The notes under the pieces are model-generated. The model did no database searches. It saw nothing but the letters and a program-made list of their open reading frames with translations, and was not told the DNA's origin. DNA of 64,000 bases from Saccharopolyspora gloriosae (lineage in GTDB: Bacteria > Actinomycetota > Actinomycetes > Mycobacteriales > Pseudonocardiaceae). The position numbers and the translations under genes are program-made. This document shows positions 8,886 to 17,972 of the stretch, piece after piece. The stretch covers positions 3,163,501-3,227,500 of the forward strand of contig NZ_JACHIV010000001.1 of the NCBI RefSeq assembly GCF_014203325.1, read 5' to 3'. The first letter of the stretch is position 1, and each line of letters starts with the position of its first letter.

Positions 8886-9479
8886 ATGCCCAGGGTCAGT
8901 CCGGATCACCTCCAGGCCAGGCGCCGTCAGATCCTCGACGGTGCCCGGACCTGCTTCGCGCGCCACGGATACGAAGGCGCCACGGTTCGCAGGCTGGAAG
9001 AAGCCACCGGATTGTCCCGCGGCGCGATATTCCACCACTTCAAGGACAAGGAATCGTTGTTCCTCGCCTTGGCCGAGGACGATGCCGCTCGAATGGCCGA
9101 CGTGGTGGCCGAACAAGGCCTGGTGCAGGTGATGCGCGACCTGCTCTCCGATCGCACGCCCGGGGGCGGGTCCGAATCGGAGACCGAATGGCTGGGCACC
9201 CGGCTGGAGGTGTCCCGGCGGCTGCGCACGGACTCCGAGTTCCGGGCGCGCTGGGCGCAGCGCTCCGAACAGCTCACGGCCGCCACGAAGGCCCGGCTGC
9301 AGTGGCAGCGCGAAGGCGGCAACCTGCGCGACGACGTGGACGTCGACGTGCTCACGGCCTATCTGGAGCTCGTCCTCGAAGGACTCGTCTCGCACCTGGC
9401 GATGGGGCTGCCCGCCGACGATCTCGGGCCGGTGCTCGACGTCGTCGAGGAGAGCGTCCGCCGCCACCGCGGCCGGTGA
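8886..9479 (+). CDS. acnR: TetR-family repressor of the AcnR type
   Basis: A 197-residue TetR protein. The N-terminal helix-turn-helix is QILDGARTCFARHGYEGATV with LSRGAIFHHFKDKESLF. The start MPRVSPDHLQARR and C-terminal DVLTAYLELVLEGLVSHLA resemble the aconitase repressor AcnR of corynebacteria and mycobacteria, which represses acn and responds to citrate/aconitate. In those genera acnR directly follows acn; here eight genes separate it from the aconitase gene. I chose the ATG at 8886 because the recognisable AcnR N-terminus starts there. A palindromic operator lies just upstream. Confidence 0.85.
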   Translation: MPRVSPDHLQARRRQILDGARTCFARHGYEGATVRRLEEATGLSRGAIFHHFKDKESLFLALAEDDAARMADVVAEQGLVQVMRDLLSDRTPGGGSESETEWLGTRLEVSRRLRTDSEFRARWAQRSEQLTAATKARLQWQREGGNLRDDVDVDVLTAYLELVLEGLVSHLAMGLPADDLGPVLDVVEESVRRHRGR

Positions 9480-9588
9480 TCGACGTCGCCGTCCGCGCGG
9501 CGCGGTTGAGCGGGTCGCCACCACCCGCGCGGGCGTAAGGTCGCGGCGGCGGCCGACCGGACCGCCGGGAGAGGAGCGGGCGCGCGCG

Positions 9589-11808
9589 ATGGTCAGCGAG
9601 TGGTGGAACCGCTTCCTCGCCTCCGATCCTGCGCTCCGCCGCCTGCGCAACGCCACGCGCGTGACGGCGGCGACGGCCCTGTCGCTCGTGGTGACGCTCG
9701 GGCTCCTGGCGCTGTGGGACCGCCCGCTGACCAACGGGATGATCGCGGCAGTGGTCGCGGTCAACTCGACCACGGCGGTCAACGACGAGACCGAGCGCGA
9801 GCGGCGCCGCACGACGCTGCTGATGCCGCTGCCCGCGGCCGTCTCGCTCGTGCTGGCCGTCTCGACCGCGAGCATGCCGGTGCTGCACGTGGGGCTGTTC
9901 CTGCCGGTGGTGTTCGTCGCGACCTACATCCGGCGGTTCGGGCCCCGCTACTTCGCCTGCGGCATGGTCGCGTTCATGGGGTACTTCTTCGCGATGTTCC
10001 TGCGCCCGCAGCCGCCCCAGCTGCCCGATCTGCTGCTGGCCGCCGTGTGCGGCGCACTCAGCGCGTTCGTGCTGCGGTTCGTGCTGCTGCGCGACGACCC
10101 GCGCGGCATCCTCGACCGCGGCCGGCGCACCTTGCGCGCCCAGGTCCAAGGGCTGCTGCACGACGTGCGCAACGTCGCCCAGAACCCCGAGGGCACGCGG
10201 TACCGCAAGCGGCTACAGCACCGCTCGACGCGGCTCAACGAGACCGCCCGGATGTTGGAGAACGCGGTCTCCGAGCTGGAAGGGCTCGACGAGGCCGAAC
10301 GGGAGCTGCTGCGGCGCCGGATCCTGAGCGTGGAGCTGACCGCGGAGAACCTGCTCAACCCGCTGATCCGGGTGGTCGACCACCCCAGCGGTGGCGCCGC
10401 GGTGGCGCAGGCCGTGGCGGGGTTGCTCGCCGTGGTGCGCAGCGACGCGTCGGAGGTCCGGGCCGCGGCCCGCGGTCTCGCCGACCGCATCGAACGCGAC
10501 GGCGTCCGGCCCGTCGACGACTCCGCGGCCGACGAGCGCCCCCGGCCGGGGCGGGACGGCTCGGTGGAGCTGGCGATGGCGATCCGCAGGCTGGGTGCCG
10601 CGCTCGCCGAGTTCACCGCCGCGAGCGCGGACCTCGGCCGGGTCGCACCCCGTCCCCGCGATACCGGCTCCGGAGACTCCGGCTCCGGCGACGAGGACGA
10701 GGACCACGACGCGGACTCCGGTGAACGCGGCACCGACGACCGCACCGAGCAGGAGACCGGGCTGCGGCGCCCCGAGGTGCGCGCCGCCGTGCAGGTCACC
10801 TGCGCCGCGGCGGTCGCGATCGTGCTCGGCCAGCTCGTCTCGCCGAACCGCTGGTACTGGGCGGTGATCACGGCGTTCGTCGTGTTCATCAGCGCCAACA
10901 GCCGCGGCGAACTGGTCGTGCGGGCCTGGCAGCGGACCGCGGGCACCATGCTCGGCGTGGTGGCCGGGGTGCTGGTCGCCTCGCGCATCACCGGGAACTC
11001 CGCGGCCGAGCTGGCGATGATCCTCGGCTGCGTGTTCATGGCGTTCTACCTGGCCGGGGTCTCCTACGCCGGGATGACGTTCTTCATCACCACGATGCTG
11101 GGCGCCCTCTACGGCGTGCTCGGCACGTTCGACGTCACCGTGCTCGGCGTGCGGCTGGCCGAGACGGCGATCGGCGCCGTCGCCGGAGTGCTCGCCGCGA
11201 CGCTGGTGCTGCCCACCGGCACCCGGCGGCTGCTGCGGGACAACACCGAGGAGTTCCTGCTCCGGCTGCGCGACGTGCTGCGCTCGACGGGCACCTCGGT
11301 CAGCGCGGGCACCCCCGACGACGGACTGCGCGAAGGCGTGCGCGAGGTGGACGACGCTCTGCACCAGGCGCTCTCCAGCGCGCGTCCGCTCGTCGCCTAC
11401 CGGCTGCCGTCGCGGCGCAGCTCGCTGGACCGGTCGTTGACGGTGTTCACCGGCTGCGCGTACGCGGCCCGCAACCTCGCCCAGGTCCTGCCGCCCGCGG
11501 TGGAGATGGTCGACGACGACACCAGGACCCGGCTGGCCGAGCTGCTGTGGGCGCTGGCCGAGATGGCGAACGCGATGACCGGCGAGGCCGAGCAGAGCTT
11601 CGGCGCCGCGCGGGAGTCGGCGCGCGGCTGGGCCGACGACCTGCGCGACATCGCCGAGTCGTTGCCGCAGGACCCGACCTCGCTGCACCGGACGCTGGCC
11701 GTGCTGGACCGGCTGCGTTCCCTGCTCGACGACGCCGCGACCGAGATCGGCGTCCCGGACCAGGGCGCTTCGCCGCTCGGCCGCGACACCGACGCGGCCC
11801 GGACGTGA
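9589..11808 (+). CDS. FUSC-family membrane protein (aromatic acid exporter type)
   Basis: A 739-residue integral membrane protein with a duplicated FUSC architecture. The first hydrophobic block (about residues 25-165) has several helices. A cytoplasmic helical region (about 175-370) follows, with a strongly acidic linker near 365-395. A second hydrophobic block (about 395-545) carries the FUSC-like NRWYWAVITAFVVFISANSRG and ends in RLAETAIGAVAGVLAATLVL. A helical C-terminal domain follows. FUSC proteins are linked to efflux of aromatic acids or fusaric acid; the substrate here is unknown. It stands alone, with a shared terminator before the opposing POT gene. Confidence 0.85.
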   Translation: MVSEWWNRFLASDPALRRLRNATRVTAATALSLVVTLGLLALWDRPLTNGMIAAVVAVNSTTAVNDETERERRRTTLLMPLPAAVSLVLAVSTASMPVLHVGLFLPVVFVATYIRRFGPRYFACGMVAFMGYFFAMFLRPQPPQLPDLLLAAVCGALSAFVLRFVLLRDDPRGILDRGRRTLRAQVQGLLHDVRNVAQNPEGTRYRKRLQHRSTRLNETARMLENAVSELEGLDEAERELLRRRILSVELTAENLLNPLIRVVDHPSGGAAVAQAVAGLLAVVRSDASEVRAAARGLADRIERDGVRPVDDSAADERPRPGRDGSVELAMAIRRLGAALAEFTAASADLGRVAPRPRDTGSGDSGSGDEDEDHDADSGERGTDDRTEQETGLRRPEVRAAVQVTCAAAVAIVLGQLVSPNRWYWAVITAFVVFISANSRGELVVRAWQRTAGTMLGVVAGVLVASRITGNSAAELAMILGCVFMAFYLAGVSYAGMTFFITTMLGALYGVLGTFDVTVLGVRLAETAIGAVAGVLAATLVLPTGTRRLLRDNTEEFLLRLRDVLRSTGTSVSAGTPDDGLREGVREVDDALHQALSSARPLVAYRLPSRRSSLDRSLTVFTGCAYAARNLAQVLPPAVEMVDDDTRTRLAELLWALAEMANAMTGEAEQSFGAARESARGWADDLRDIAESLPQDPTSLHRTLAVLDRLRSLLDDAATEIGVPDQGASPLGRDTDAART

Positions 11809-11849
11809 AGCGGCGGGCGGGGCCCCGGATTCCGGGGCCGCCCGCCGCT
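11809..11849. terminator. bidirectional terminator between FUSC and POT genes
   Basis: A long GC-rich inverted repeat (AGCGGCGGGCGG arm, GGCCCCGGA/TCCGGGGCC core) with a 2-base bulge lies directly between the two convergent stop codons. Confidence 0.7.
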
Positions 11850-11865
11850 CGTCGCCCTGCTCAGA

Positions 11866-13344
11866 TCACGGCACGCCGTGCATCAGCTTCTTGATCTTCG
11901 GCGCGGCCAGCGCCAGCAGACCGCCGCAGCCGATGGTGGCCAGCCCGATCACGCCGAAGTACAGGGTCTGGTTCGCCGGGTCGTAGAGCTTGACCACCTG
12001 CGCCCCGATCCCCTGCCCCATCGCGGGTGCCAGGAAGTACAGGCCCATCGTCTGCGAGGAGAACACCGCCGGGGCGAGCTTCGTGGTCACCGACAGGCCC
12101 ACCGGCGAGAGCATCAGCTCACCGATGGTCATGATGACGAAGACCATGGCCACGACCAGCGCGAGCTGCTTGCCCTCGGCGTTGGTGACGAAGCCGGACA
12201 GGACCACCCACAGGAAGCCGAGGCCGACGAACACCAGGCCGCCGACGAACTTGATCGGCGTGCTCGGCTGGCGGTCGGCGAGCTTGAGCCACAGCGCGGC
12301 GAACACCGGAGCCAGGATGATGATCGTCAGCGAGTTGATCGACTGGAACCAGCTCACCGGGAACTCCCAGCCGAACACCTCGTTGGTGGTCTGCATGTCG
12401 GTGACGATCACCAGCGTGGACGCCTGCTGCTCGAAGAGCAGGAAGAACAGCGCCGTCGCGAGGAACAGCGGGATGTAGGCGATCAGCCGCTCCCGTTCGA
12501 CCTTGGTGATCTGCTTGCTCCTGAGCATCACCGCGAAGTAGATGATCGGCAGCACGGCCGAGATGATCGTCACCAGGTTGACCAGGCCGTCGAGCCCGAT
12601 CGTCCCGGTGCCCACCAGCGCCACGAGACCCACCACGAACACCGCCGCGATGCCACCGGCGCGCCCCAGCACGCCGCCCTTGTGCTCGGCGGGCAGCGGG
12701 TTGGCGGGCACCTGGCTGATGCTGGAGAGGTTGCCCCTGCCCACCACGTACTGCACTAGTCCCAACGCCATGCCGACGGCCGCGGCGCCGAAGCCCCAGT
12801 GGAAGCCGATCTCGGACTGCAGCAGCCCGGCGATCAACGGCCCGGCGAAGCCGCCGAGGTTGATGCCCATGTAGAAGATCGAGAAGCCGGAGTCGCGGCG
12901 CTTGTCCTGCTCGGTGTAGAGGTCACCGACCATCTTGGACACGTTCGGCTTGAGCAGACCCGTACCGGCGATGATCAGGATCAGGCCGATCCCGGTGGTG
13001 GTGAGCCCGCCGGGCACCGCCATCGCGATGTGCCCGAACATGATCAGCACGCCGCCCCAGAACACGGCGCTGCGGGCACCGAGCAGGCGGTCGGCGAGCC
13101 AGCCGCCGGCGACACCGGTCAGGTAGACCGAGGCGCCGTAGGCGGAGACCAGCGAGGTGGCGGTCGTCTCCGGCAGCCCGAGGCCGCCGTCCTGGATCGC
13201 GGTGTACAGGTAGAGCGCGAGGATCCCGCGCATCCCGTAGTAGGAGAAGCGCTCCCACATCTCGGTGAAGAACAGCGTGGACAATGCCCGCGGGTGCCCG
13301 AAAAAGCCCTGCTGCGGCGCGTCCGCAACCGTGGGGGTACTCAC
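11866..13344 (-). CDS. POT-family proton-coupled oligopeptide transporter
   Basis: A 492-residue major facilitator of the POT/PTR2 family, importing di- and tripeptides with protons. FFTEMWERFSYYGMRGIL contains the ExxER proton motif. The second POT signature is FSIFYMGINLGGFAGPLIAG. About 14 hydrophobic segments are visible, as in bacterial POTs. The GTG start at 13344 is preferred over a longer frame because AGAGGT sits at proper distance and the protein then opens STPTVADAPQQGFFGHPRALS, as usual. Single-gene unit. Confidence 0.93.
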   Translation of the reverse strand: MSTPTVADAPQQGFFGHPRALSTLFFTEMWERFSYYGMRGILALYLYTAIQDGGLGLPETTATSLVSAYGASVYLTGVAGGWLADRLLGARSAVFWGGVLIMFGHIAMAVPGGLTTTGIGLILIIAGTGLLKPNVSKMVGDLYTEQDKRRDSGFSIFYMGINLGGFAGPLIAGLLQSEIGFHWGFGAAAVGMALGLVQYVVGRGNLSSISQVPANPLPAEHKGGVLGRAGGIAAVFVVGLVALVGTGTIGLDGLVNLVTIISAVLPIIYFAVMLRSKQITKVERERLIAYIPLFLATALFFLLFEQQASTLVIVTDMQTTNEVFGWEFPVSWFQSINSLTIIILAPVFAALWLKLADRQPSTPIKFVGGLVFVGLGFLWVVLSGFVTNAEGKQLALVVAMVFVIMTIGELMLSPVGLSVTTKLAPAVFSSQTMGLYFLAPAMGQGIGAQVVKLYDPANQTLYFGVIGLATIGCGGLLALAAPKIKKLMHGVP

Positions 13345-13780
13345 GATCACGACCTCTCTGGTGCTGGATGCGGCTGGTGGCCGCCTGCGGAACTGCGCAG
13401 AGGTTACGCCCTCGGCCAATGGTGTGAACCACAACCCGGAAATACGGTGAAAACTCGGGGGAGCCCCCTCACATGATCATCGAGCGGACGCGGGAGCCGC
13501 TCCCCCGTCGTCGACCAGGGCGGCAAGCGCACCACGCGCGTCGTGTCGATCTCCGCCAGGGCGCGTTCGGCACTCCGCACCCGGCCGCCGCCGAACGCTC
13601 CACGAGAACCCCGAAACCACTGCTCAACGCCGCTCCGAGCGGCTACCGCGATGCCCGCAGCGCGGTGCCCGAACCGGTGGTGCCCTGCGTCGCGGGCATC
13701 ACGGTGTGCGGTCCTGGTGCTCCATTCGGGATATACTCGGGTCGCATATTTCCGTTTTTTTCCGAGGAGTGACACGTTCG
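13345..13780. other. intergenic region upstream of the CNNM leader ORF
   Basis: About 430 bases between the divergent POT gene and the leader ORF hold no convincing gene. The last 60 bases are AT-richer, with TATACT-like and CATATT hexamers around 13730-13750 and a seven-T run at 13755-13761, consistent with the promoter of the CNNM operon. Confidence 0.5.
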
Positions 13781-13879
13781 GTGCCCACGGCACAGTCCAC
13801 TGAAGGTAGTACCGAGCCGGGACCGAGCAGTCCCGGCTTTCCGCTCACTGTCTCCGGCCCGCAGCGAGGTGATCGCTGA
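13781..13879 (+). CDS. short leader ORF translationally coupled to the CNNM gene
   Basis: A 32-codon frame from GTG at 13781 to TGA at 13877-13879. Its stop overlaps the ATG of the next gene (TGATG). A GAGGAG lies about 11 bases before the GTG; another in-frame GTG exists at 13769. The peptide would be Pro/Ser/Gly-rich (VPTAQSTEGSTEPGPSSPG...) and resembles no known protein. A 9-bp hairpin lies inside it. It may be a regulatory upstream ORF rather than a functional peptide. Confidence 0.4.
   Translation: MPTAQSTEGSTEPGPSSPGFPLTVSGPQRGDR
13815..13838 (+). terminator. hairpin in the CNNM leader, possible attenuator
   Basis: Perfect 9-bp stem AGCCGGGAC/GTCCCGGCT (13815-13823 with 13830-13838), 6-nt loop, followed by TTTCC. 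It lies 40 bases before the CNNM start and inside the leader ORF, so ribosome movement could open or close it. Confidence 0.5.
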
Positions 13880-15240
13880 TGGCCATCGTGCTCTCCGTCC
13901 TCGGACTTCTGTTCGTCGTGGTGCTCACCTTGGGCACCGCGCTCGCCGTGGCCGCGGAATTCTCCCTGACCTCCCTGGAACGCAGCACCGTCGACTCGCA
14001 CGTCAGCAACGTCGGCGACCGGCGCGCGAAGGCCGTCCAACGGGCGCACCGCACGCTGTCGTTCCAGCTCTCCGGCGCCCAGGTCGCCATCACCCTGACA
14101 ACGCTGATCACCGGGTACGTGGCCGAGCCGCTGATCGGTGAGCTGCTGCGCCCGGTGTTCCTGACCGTGGGCCTGCCCAACGCGGTGGCCGGGCCGATCT
14201 CGCTGGTGGTGGCGATCCTGCTGGCCACCACGCTGTCGATGGTGTTCGGCGAGATGGTGCCGAAGAACCTCGCCATCTCCCGGCCGCTGCTGACCGCGCG
14301 GGCCGTCTCCGGGTACCACTCGCGCTTCTCGCAGGTGTTCCGCTGGCTCATCGACGGCATGAACAACAGCGCGAACTGGGTGGTGCGCCGCTTCGGCATC
14401 GAACCGCAGGAGGAGCTGCGCTCGGCGCGGTCCCCCGACGAGCTCGGGTCGATCGTGCGCTCCAGCGCCGAGCACGGAACGCTCGACGAGTCCACCGCGG
14501 CGCTGATGGACCGGTCGCTGCGCTTCGGCGACCGCTCCGCCGACGAGCTGATGACCCCGCGCGTGAAGGTGGAGTCGCTGCCCTCGGACGCGTCGATCCA
14601 GGACCTGCTGGTGGTGGCGCGGCGGACCGGTTTCTCCCGGTTCCCCGTGCACGACGGCGACCTGGACAACGTCCAGGGCGTGGTGCACGTCAAGCAGGCC
14701 TTCGGCGTTCCCGGCGATCAGCGCGACACCACCCCGGTCGGTTCGCTGGCCCGCCCGGTGCCGACCGTGCCGGAAACGCTCGACGGGGACTCGCTGCTCA
14801 ACAGGTTGCGCGGCTCCGGCCTGCAGCTCGCGCTGGTCGTCGACGAGTACGGCGGCACCGCGGGCATCGTGAGCCTGGAGGACGTGGTCGAGGAGATCAT
14901 CGGCGACGTGCGCGACGAGCACGACCGGCGCGAGACCGCGGCGGTGCGCCAGCTGGCCAAGGACACCTGGATCGTGTCCGGCCTGCTGCGCGCCGACGAG
15001 ATCGAGGAGGCCACCGGGTTCGAGATGCCCGACGGCGAGTACGAGACCGTCGCCGGACTGGTGATGGCCCGCCTGGGCCGCATCCCGTCCCGCGGTGATC
15101 AGGTCGAGGTCGGCCGGTGGCGGCTCACGGTGGCGAGCATGGACCGCCACCGCATCGCCGAGCTGCGGCTGAGCCAGGTGCAGCGCCCGGCCGCCGACAC
15201 GGCGGCCGATTCCACCGGCACCACTGGGGGGACCCGATGA
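13879..15240 (+). CDS. CNNM/CorC-family (HlyC/TlyC-type) membrane protein
   Basis: A 453-residue member of the CNNM/CorC family, associated with Mg2+/Co2+ efflux or membrane homeostasis. The N-terminal DUF21 membrane domain (residues 1-190) includes AAEFSLTSLERS and FGEMVPKNLAISRP. Then comes a CBS pair (about 205-340) with MTPRVKVESLP, FSRFPVHDGDLDNVQG and EYGGTAGIVSLEDVVEEIIG, and a CorC_HlyC transporter-associated domain (about 350-430). GAGGTGAT gives the ribosome site. It overlaps the second CNNM gene by ATGA. Ion specificity cannot be read from sequence. Confidence 0.92.
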   Translation: MAIVLSVLGLLFVVVLTLGTALAVAAEFSLTSLERSTVDSHVSNVGDRRAKAVQRAHRTLSFQLSGAQVAITLTTLITGYVAEPLIGELLRPVFLTVGLPNAVAGPISLVVAILLATTLSMVFGEMVPKNLAISRPLLTARAVSGYHSRFSQVFRWLIDGMNNSANWVVRRFGIEPQEELRSARSPDELGSIVRSSAEHGTLDESTAALMDRSLRFGDRSADELMTPRVKVESLPSDASIQDLLVVARRTGFSRFPVHDGDLDNVQGVVHVKQAFGVPGDQRDTTPVGSLARPVPTVPETLDGDSLLNRLRGSGLQLALVVDEYGGTAGIVSLEDVVEEIIGDVRDEHDRRETAAVRQLAKDTWIVSGLLRADEIEEATGFEMPDGEYETVAGLVMARLGRIPSRGDQVEVGRWRLTVASMDRHRIAELRLSQVQRPAADTAADSTGTTGGTR

Positions 15241-16280
15241 GCGACACCGTGGCGATCCTGCTCGGAGTGCTGTTGCTGCTGCTCAACGCCTTCTTCGTGG
15301 GCGCTGAGTTCTCGCTGCTGTCCTCCCGCCGGGACCGGTTGGAGGCGCTGCTGGACCAGGGCGTGAGCCGGGCCCGCACCGTGATCAAGGCGAGCCAGGA
15401 GGGTTCGCTGATGCTCACCAGCGCCCAGCTGGGCATCACCCTGTGCTCGCTGGGGCTGGGGCGGCTCGGCGAACCCGCCGTGGCGCACCGGCTGGAGCTG
15501 CTCATCGAGCCGTTCTCGGTACCGGCACCGGTCGTGCACGCGCTGGGCTTCACGATCGCGCTGGCGATCGTGGTCGTGCTGCACGTGCTGGTCGGCGAGA
15601 TGGTGCCGAAGAACCTGGCGCTGGCCGACCCGGAGCGCCTCGCGCTGTGGCTGGTGCCGGCGCTGGTGGCGTTCGTGAAGCTGGCGCGGCCGTTGATCGC
15701 GCTGTTCAACATGATGGCCAACGGCGTGCTCAAGCTGCTCAAGGTGGAGCCGAAGGACGAGCTGGACACGGCCTACACCTCGTCCGAGCTGGCCGAATTG
15801 CTGGTGGAGTCGCGCCGGGAAGGCCTGCTGGAGCAGTCCGAGCACCGCAGGCTCGCGCAGACGTTGTCCTCGGTGGAGCACACCGTCGCCGACGTGCTGG
15901 TGCCGCTGGACCAGGTCACCAGCCTGCCGGGCGATCCGACGCTGGGCGATGTGGAGCACGCGGTGTCGAGCACCGGGTTCTCCCGCTTCCCGGTGCGCGC
16001 GGAGTCCGGTGAGCTGCTCGGCTACCTGCACGTGAAGGACGTGCTGGACCAGGCGGGCGCGGAGCCGTCCACGCGGGTCGCGGCGAGCCGGGTGCGCAGG
16101 CTCCCGACGGTGCCGGTGGCGGCTCGCCTGGACCAGGCTCTGACCTCGCTGCGGCGGGCGCGCAGCCACTTGGCCACCGCGGTCGACGCGGACGGGACAC
16201 CGCAGGGCGTCGTCGCCCTGGAGGACCTCGTCGAGGAGTACGTCGGCACCGTGCGGGACGGCACGCACGTGACCGCCTGA
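15237..16280 (+). CDS. CNNM/CorC-family membrane protein, second copy
   Basis: A 347-residue paralogue of the upstream gene, starting in its stop codon (ATGA overlap). It has a DUF21 domain (VGAEFSLLSSRRDRLEALLD, VGEMVPKNLALADPE) and a CBS pair (VLVPLDQVTSLPG, FSRFPVRAESGELLGYLHVKD, GVVALEDLVEEYVG). It lacks the C-terminal CorC_HlyC domain of its neighbour and is about 100 residues shorter. Paired genes like this are common in actinobacteria, suggesting a heteromeric complex. Confidence 0.92.
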   Translation: MSDTVAILLGVLLLLLNAFFVGAEFSLLSSRRDRLEALLDQGVSRARTVIKASQEGSLMLTSAQLGITLCSLGLGRLGEPAVAHRLELLIEPFSVPAPVVHALGFTIALAIVVVLHVLVGEMVPKNLALADPERLALWLVPALVAFVKLARPLIALFNMMANGVLKLLKVEPKDELDTAYTSSELAELLVESRREGLLEQSEHRRLAQTLSSVEHTVADVLVPLDQVTSLPGDPTLGDVEHAVSSTGFSRFPVRAESGELLGYLHVKDVLDQAGAEPSTRVAASRVRRLPTVPVAARLDQALTSLRRARSHLATAVDADGTPQGVVALEDLVEEYVGTVRDGTHVTA

Positions 16281-16301
16281 CGGTTCGCCGTCCTCCGCGA
16301 A

Positions 16302-16332
16302 GCGCGGGTCGTTCCCCGGGGACGGCCCGCGC
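16302..16332 (+). terminator. intrinsic terminator after the CNNM operon
   Basis: GCGCGGG (16302-16308) pairs with CCCGCGC (16326-16332), with an internal CG(T)TCCCC/GGGGACG extension, followed by TTT. Confidence 0.75.
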
Positions 16333-16532
16333 TTTCGCGTCTGCGGCCGCCGTCCGGGGACACGGCCGAACGAGTGGCGGACGACTTGGGCTGATCGCGT
16401 GAATTCCAGCGAGGCGGGCACCTTCGGTAATCGTGCGAATACCGTGCGCGCTCTCCCATGAGCCCAGGAAACAGGCCCGCGATCCGCCGTCCGGCGCCGT
16501 CCGGAGCGCTTCCCGCCGAGGTGGCAACCACC

Positions 16533-16560
16533 TTGACACCAAGATCGAGTTCGACATACT
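16533..16560 (+). promoter_or_regulatory. sigma70-type promoter of the mycofactocin-SDR operon
   Basis: TTGACA at 16533-16538, a 16-base spacer and CATACT at 16555-16560, about 78 bases before the SDR start. The perfect -35 is unusual for this GC-rich genome. The surrounding 16281-16637 spacer holds only the preceding terminator and this promoter. Confidence 0.55.
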
Positions 16561-16637
16561 CCCCAAGAAGTCCAGGCCCGGCGCGGCCCGTGAATCGGAT
16601 GCCGACCTCCGGACGACACCGAGGGAGAGGCGGACGC

Positions 16638-17471
16638 ATGGCCGATCGGATGGCGGGCAAGGTCGCTTTCATCACCGGAGCGGCCCGCGGCCAGGGACGT
16701 GGCCACGCGCTGCGGCTGGCCGCCGAAGGCGCCGACATCATCGCCGTCGACCGGTGCGCCGAGGTCGACTCGACGCCGTACCCGATGCCCACCGAATTCG
16801 ACCTGGCCGAGACCGCGCGCGAAGTCGAGGAGCTCGGCAGGCGGGTCGTCCCCCGCGTCGCCGACGTCCGCGACCTCGACGGGTTGCAGGCCGCGTTCGA
16901 CGCCGGCGTGGCCGAACTGGGCAGGATCGACGTCGTGGTGGCCAACGCGGGCATCGTCGGCTTCGGCCGCACCTGGGAGTTCACCGCCCAGGAGTGGCAG
17001 GAGATGATCGACACCAACCTGACCGGGGTGTTCCACACCGCGAAGGTCGCCATCCCCGCGCTGATCGAGCAGGGCGAGGGCGGTTGCCTGCTGTTCACCG
17101 CGTCCATCGCCGGGACCAAGGGCATCCAGACCGTCGGGCACTACACGGCCGCCAAGCACGGCGTCGTCGGGCTGATGCGCACCCTCGCCAACGAGCTCGG
17201 CCCGCACGGGATCCGGGTGAACACGGTCAACCCGACCAACGTGGACACGGCGATGATCCGGCACCCCGCGATGTACGAGACGCTCAGCCAGGCCGACGCG
17301 GAAGCGACCGCGGCGAACGCCGAAGTGACGATGCGGTCGATGAACGTGCTGTCCACCCCGTGGGTCGAGGTGTCCGACGTCAGCAACGCGGTCGCCTTCC
17401 TCGCCAGCGACGAGGCGCGGTTCGTGACCGGCGCGGCCTTCCCCGTCGACGCCGGGGCCGCCGTCAAATGA
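16638..17471 (+). CDS. mycofactocin-type SDR family oxidoreductase
   Basis: A 277-residue short-chain dehydrogenase. FITGAARGQGRGHALRLAAE is the cofactor loop, VANAGIVGFGR carries the NAG motif, and S/Y/K catalytic residues lie in FTASIAGTKGIQTVGHYTAAKHG. The roughly 20-residue insert after beta-2 (STPYPMPTEFDLAETAREVE) marks the mycofactocin-associated SDR subfamily, which keeps NAD tightly bound and passes electrons to mycofactocin rather than exchanging free NADH (established for the subfamily). It opens a six-gene operon. Substrate is probably a secondary alcohol of the pathway. The mycofactocin genes themselves are not in the window. Confidence 0.88.
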   Translation: MADRMAGKVAFITGAARGQGRGHALRLAAEGADIIAVDRCAEVDSTPYPMPTEFDLAETAREVEELGRRVVPRVADVRDLDGLQAAFDAGVAELGRIDVVVANAGIVGFGRTWEFTAQEWQEMIDTNLTGVFHTAKVAIPALIEQGEGGCLLFTASIAGTKGIQTVGHYTAAKHGVVGLMRTLANELGPHGIRVNTVNPTNVDTAMIRHPAMYETLSQADAEATAANAEVTMRSMNVLSTPWVEVSDVSNAVAFLASDEARFVTGAAFPVDAGAAVK

Positions 17472-17521
17472 GCGCGGCCGCTCACCGACGCGGCACCACC
17501 GAACCAGGAGAGGACGTCCCG

Positions 17522-17935
17522 ATGTCGACGGCCGAGGTCCGCGCCGAGGTCGAGGACCTGCTGGCCGCCTACGCGCTCGGCTACGACGAGGGCGACCCGG
17601 AGCTGATCGCCGAGTGCTTCACCGCCGACGCGGAGCTGTCGCTGGAAGTCGGCGGTGAGGAGCCCGCCGGTCCGTTCCGCGGCCGCGAGGCGATCGTCGA
17701 GATGATGCGCGCCACGGCCCGCTCCCAATCGGACCGGCGCAGGCACGTGCTCACGAACCTCGTGCTCCAGCACGAGGGCGACCGGGCGCGGGCGCGCTGC
17801 TACCTGACGCTGTTCGCGGTCGCCGACGGCGCGCTGCGCGCGGTCACCACCGGCGACTACCTCACCGAGATGCACCGCACCGAGCAGGGCTGGCGGCTCA
17901 CCCGGCTGCGGATCCGGCTGGACCTGCCGTACTGA
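17522..17935 (+). CDS. SnoaL-like / NTF2-fold protein
   Basis: A 137-residue cone-shaped NTF2-like protein: EVEDLLAAYALGYDEGDPELIAECFTADAEL, FRGREAIVEMM and a C-terminal sheet GDYLTEMHRTEQGWRLTRLRI are typical of the SnoaL family used as small isomerases, hydratases or cyclases. It sits between the SDR and the acyl-CoA synthetase with short spacing, so it likely acts on the same substrate. Exact reaction unknown. Confidence 0.82.
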   Translation: MSTAEVRAEVEDLLAAYALGYDEGDPELIAECFTADAELSLEVGGEEPAGPFRGREAIVEMMRATARSQSDRRRHVLTNLVLQHEGDRARARCYLTLFAVADGALRAVTTGDYLTEMHRTEQGWRLTRLRIRLDLPY

Positions 17936-17972
17936 GGAGCCCCTCCCCCATGAGTTCCGCCGCGAGCCCGCC

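Noticed and set aside
13741-13879. M-box or yybP-ykoY riboswitch before the CNNM genes
   Set aside because: I could not find the conserved cores of either class; only a hairpin and a short ORF are visible, so no riboswitch was called.
16458-16637. N-terminal extension of the mycofactocin-type SDR
   Set aside because: The promoter TTGACA-N16-CATACT lies inside the extension and the family N-terminus begins at 16638 after a good ribosome site.
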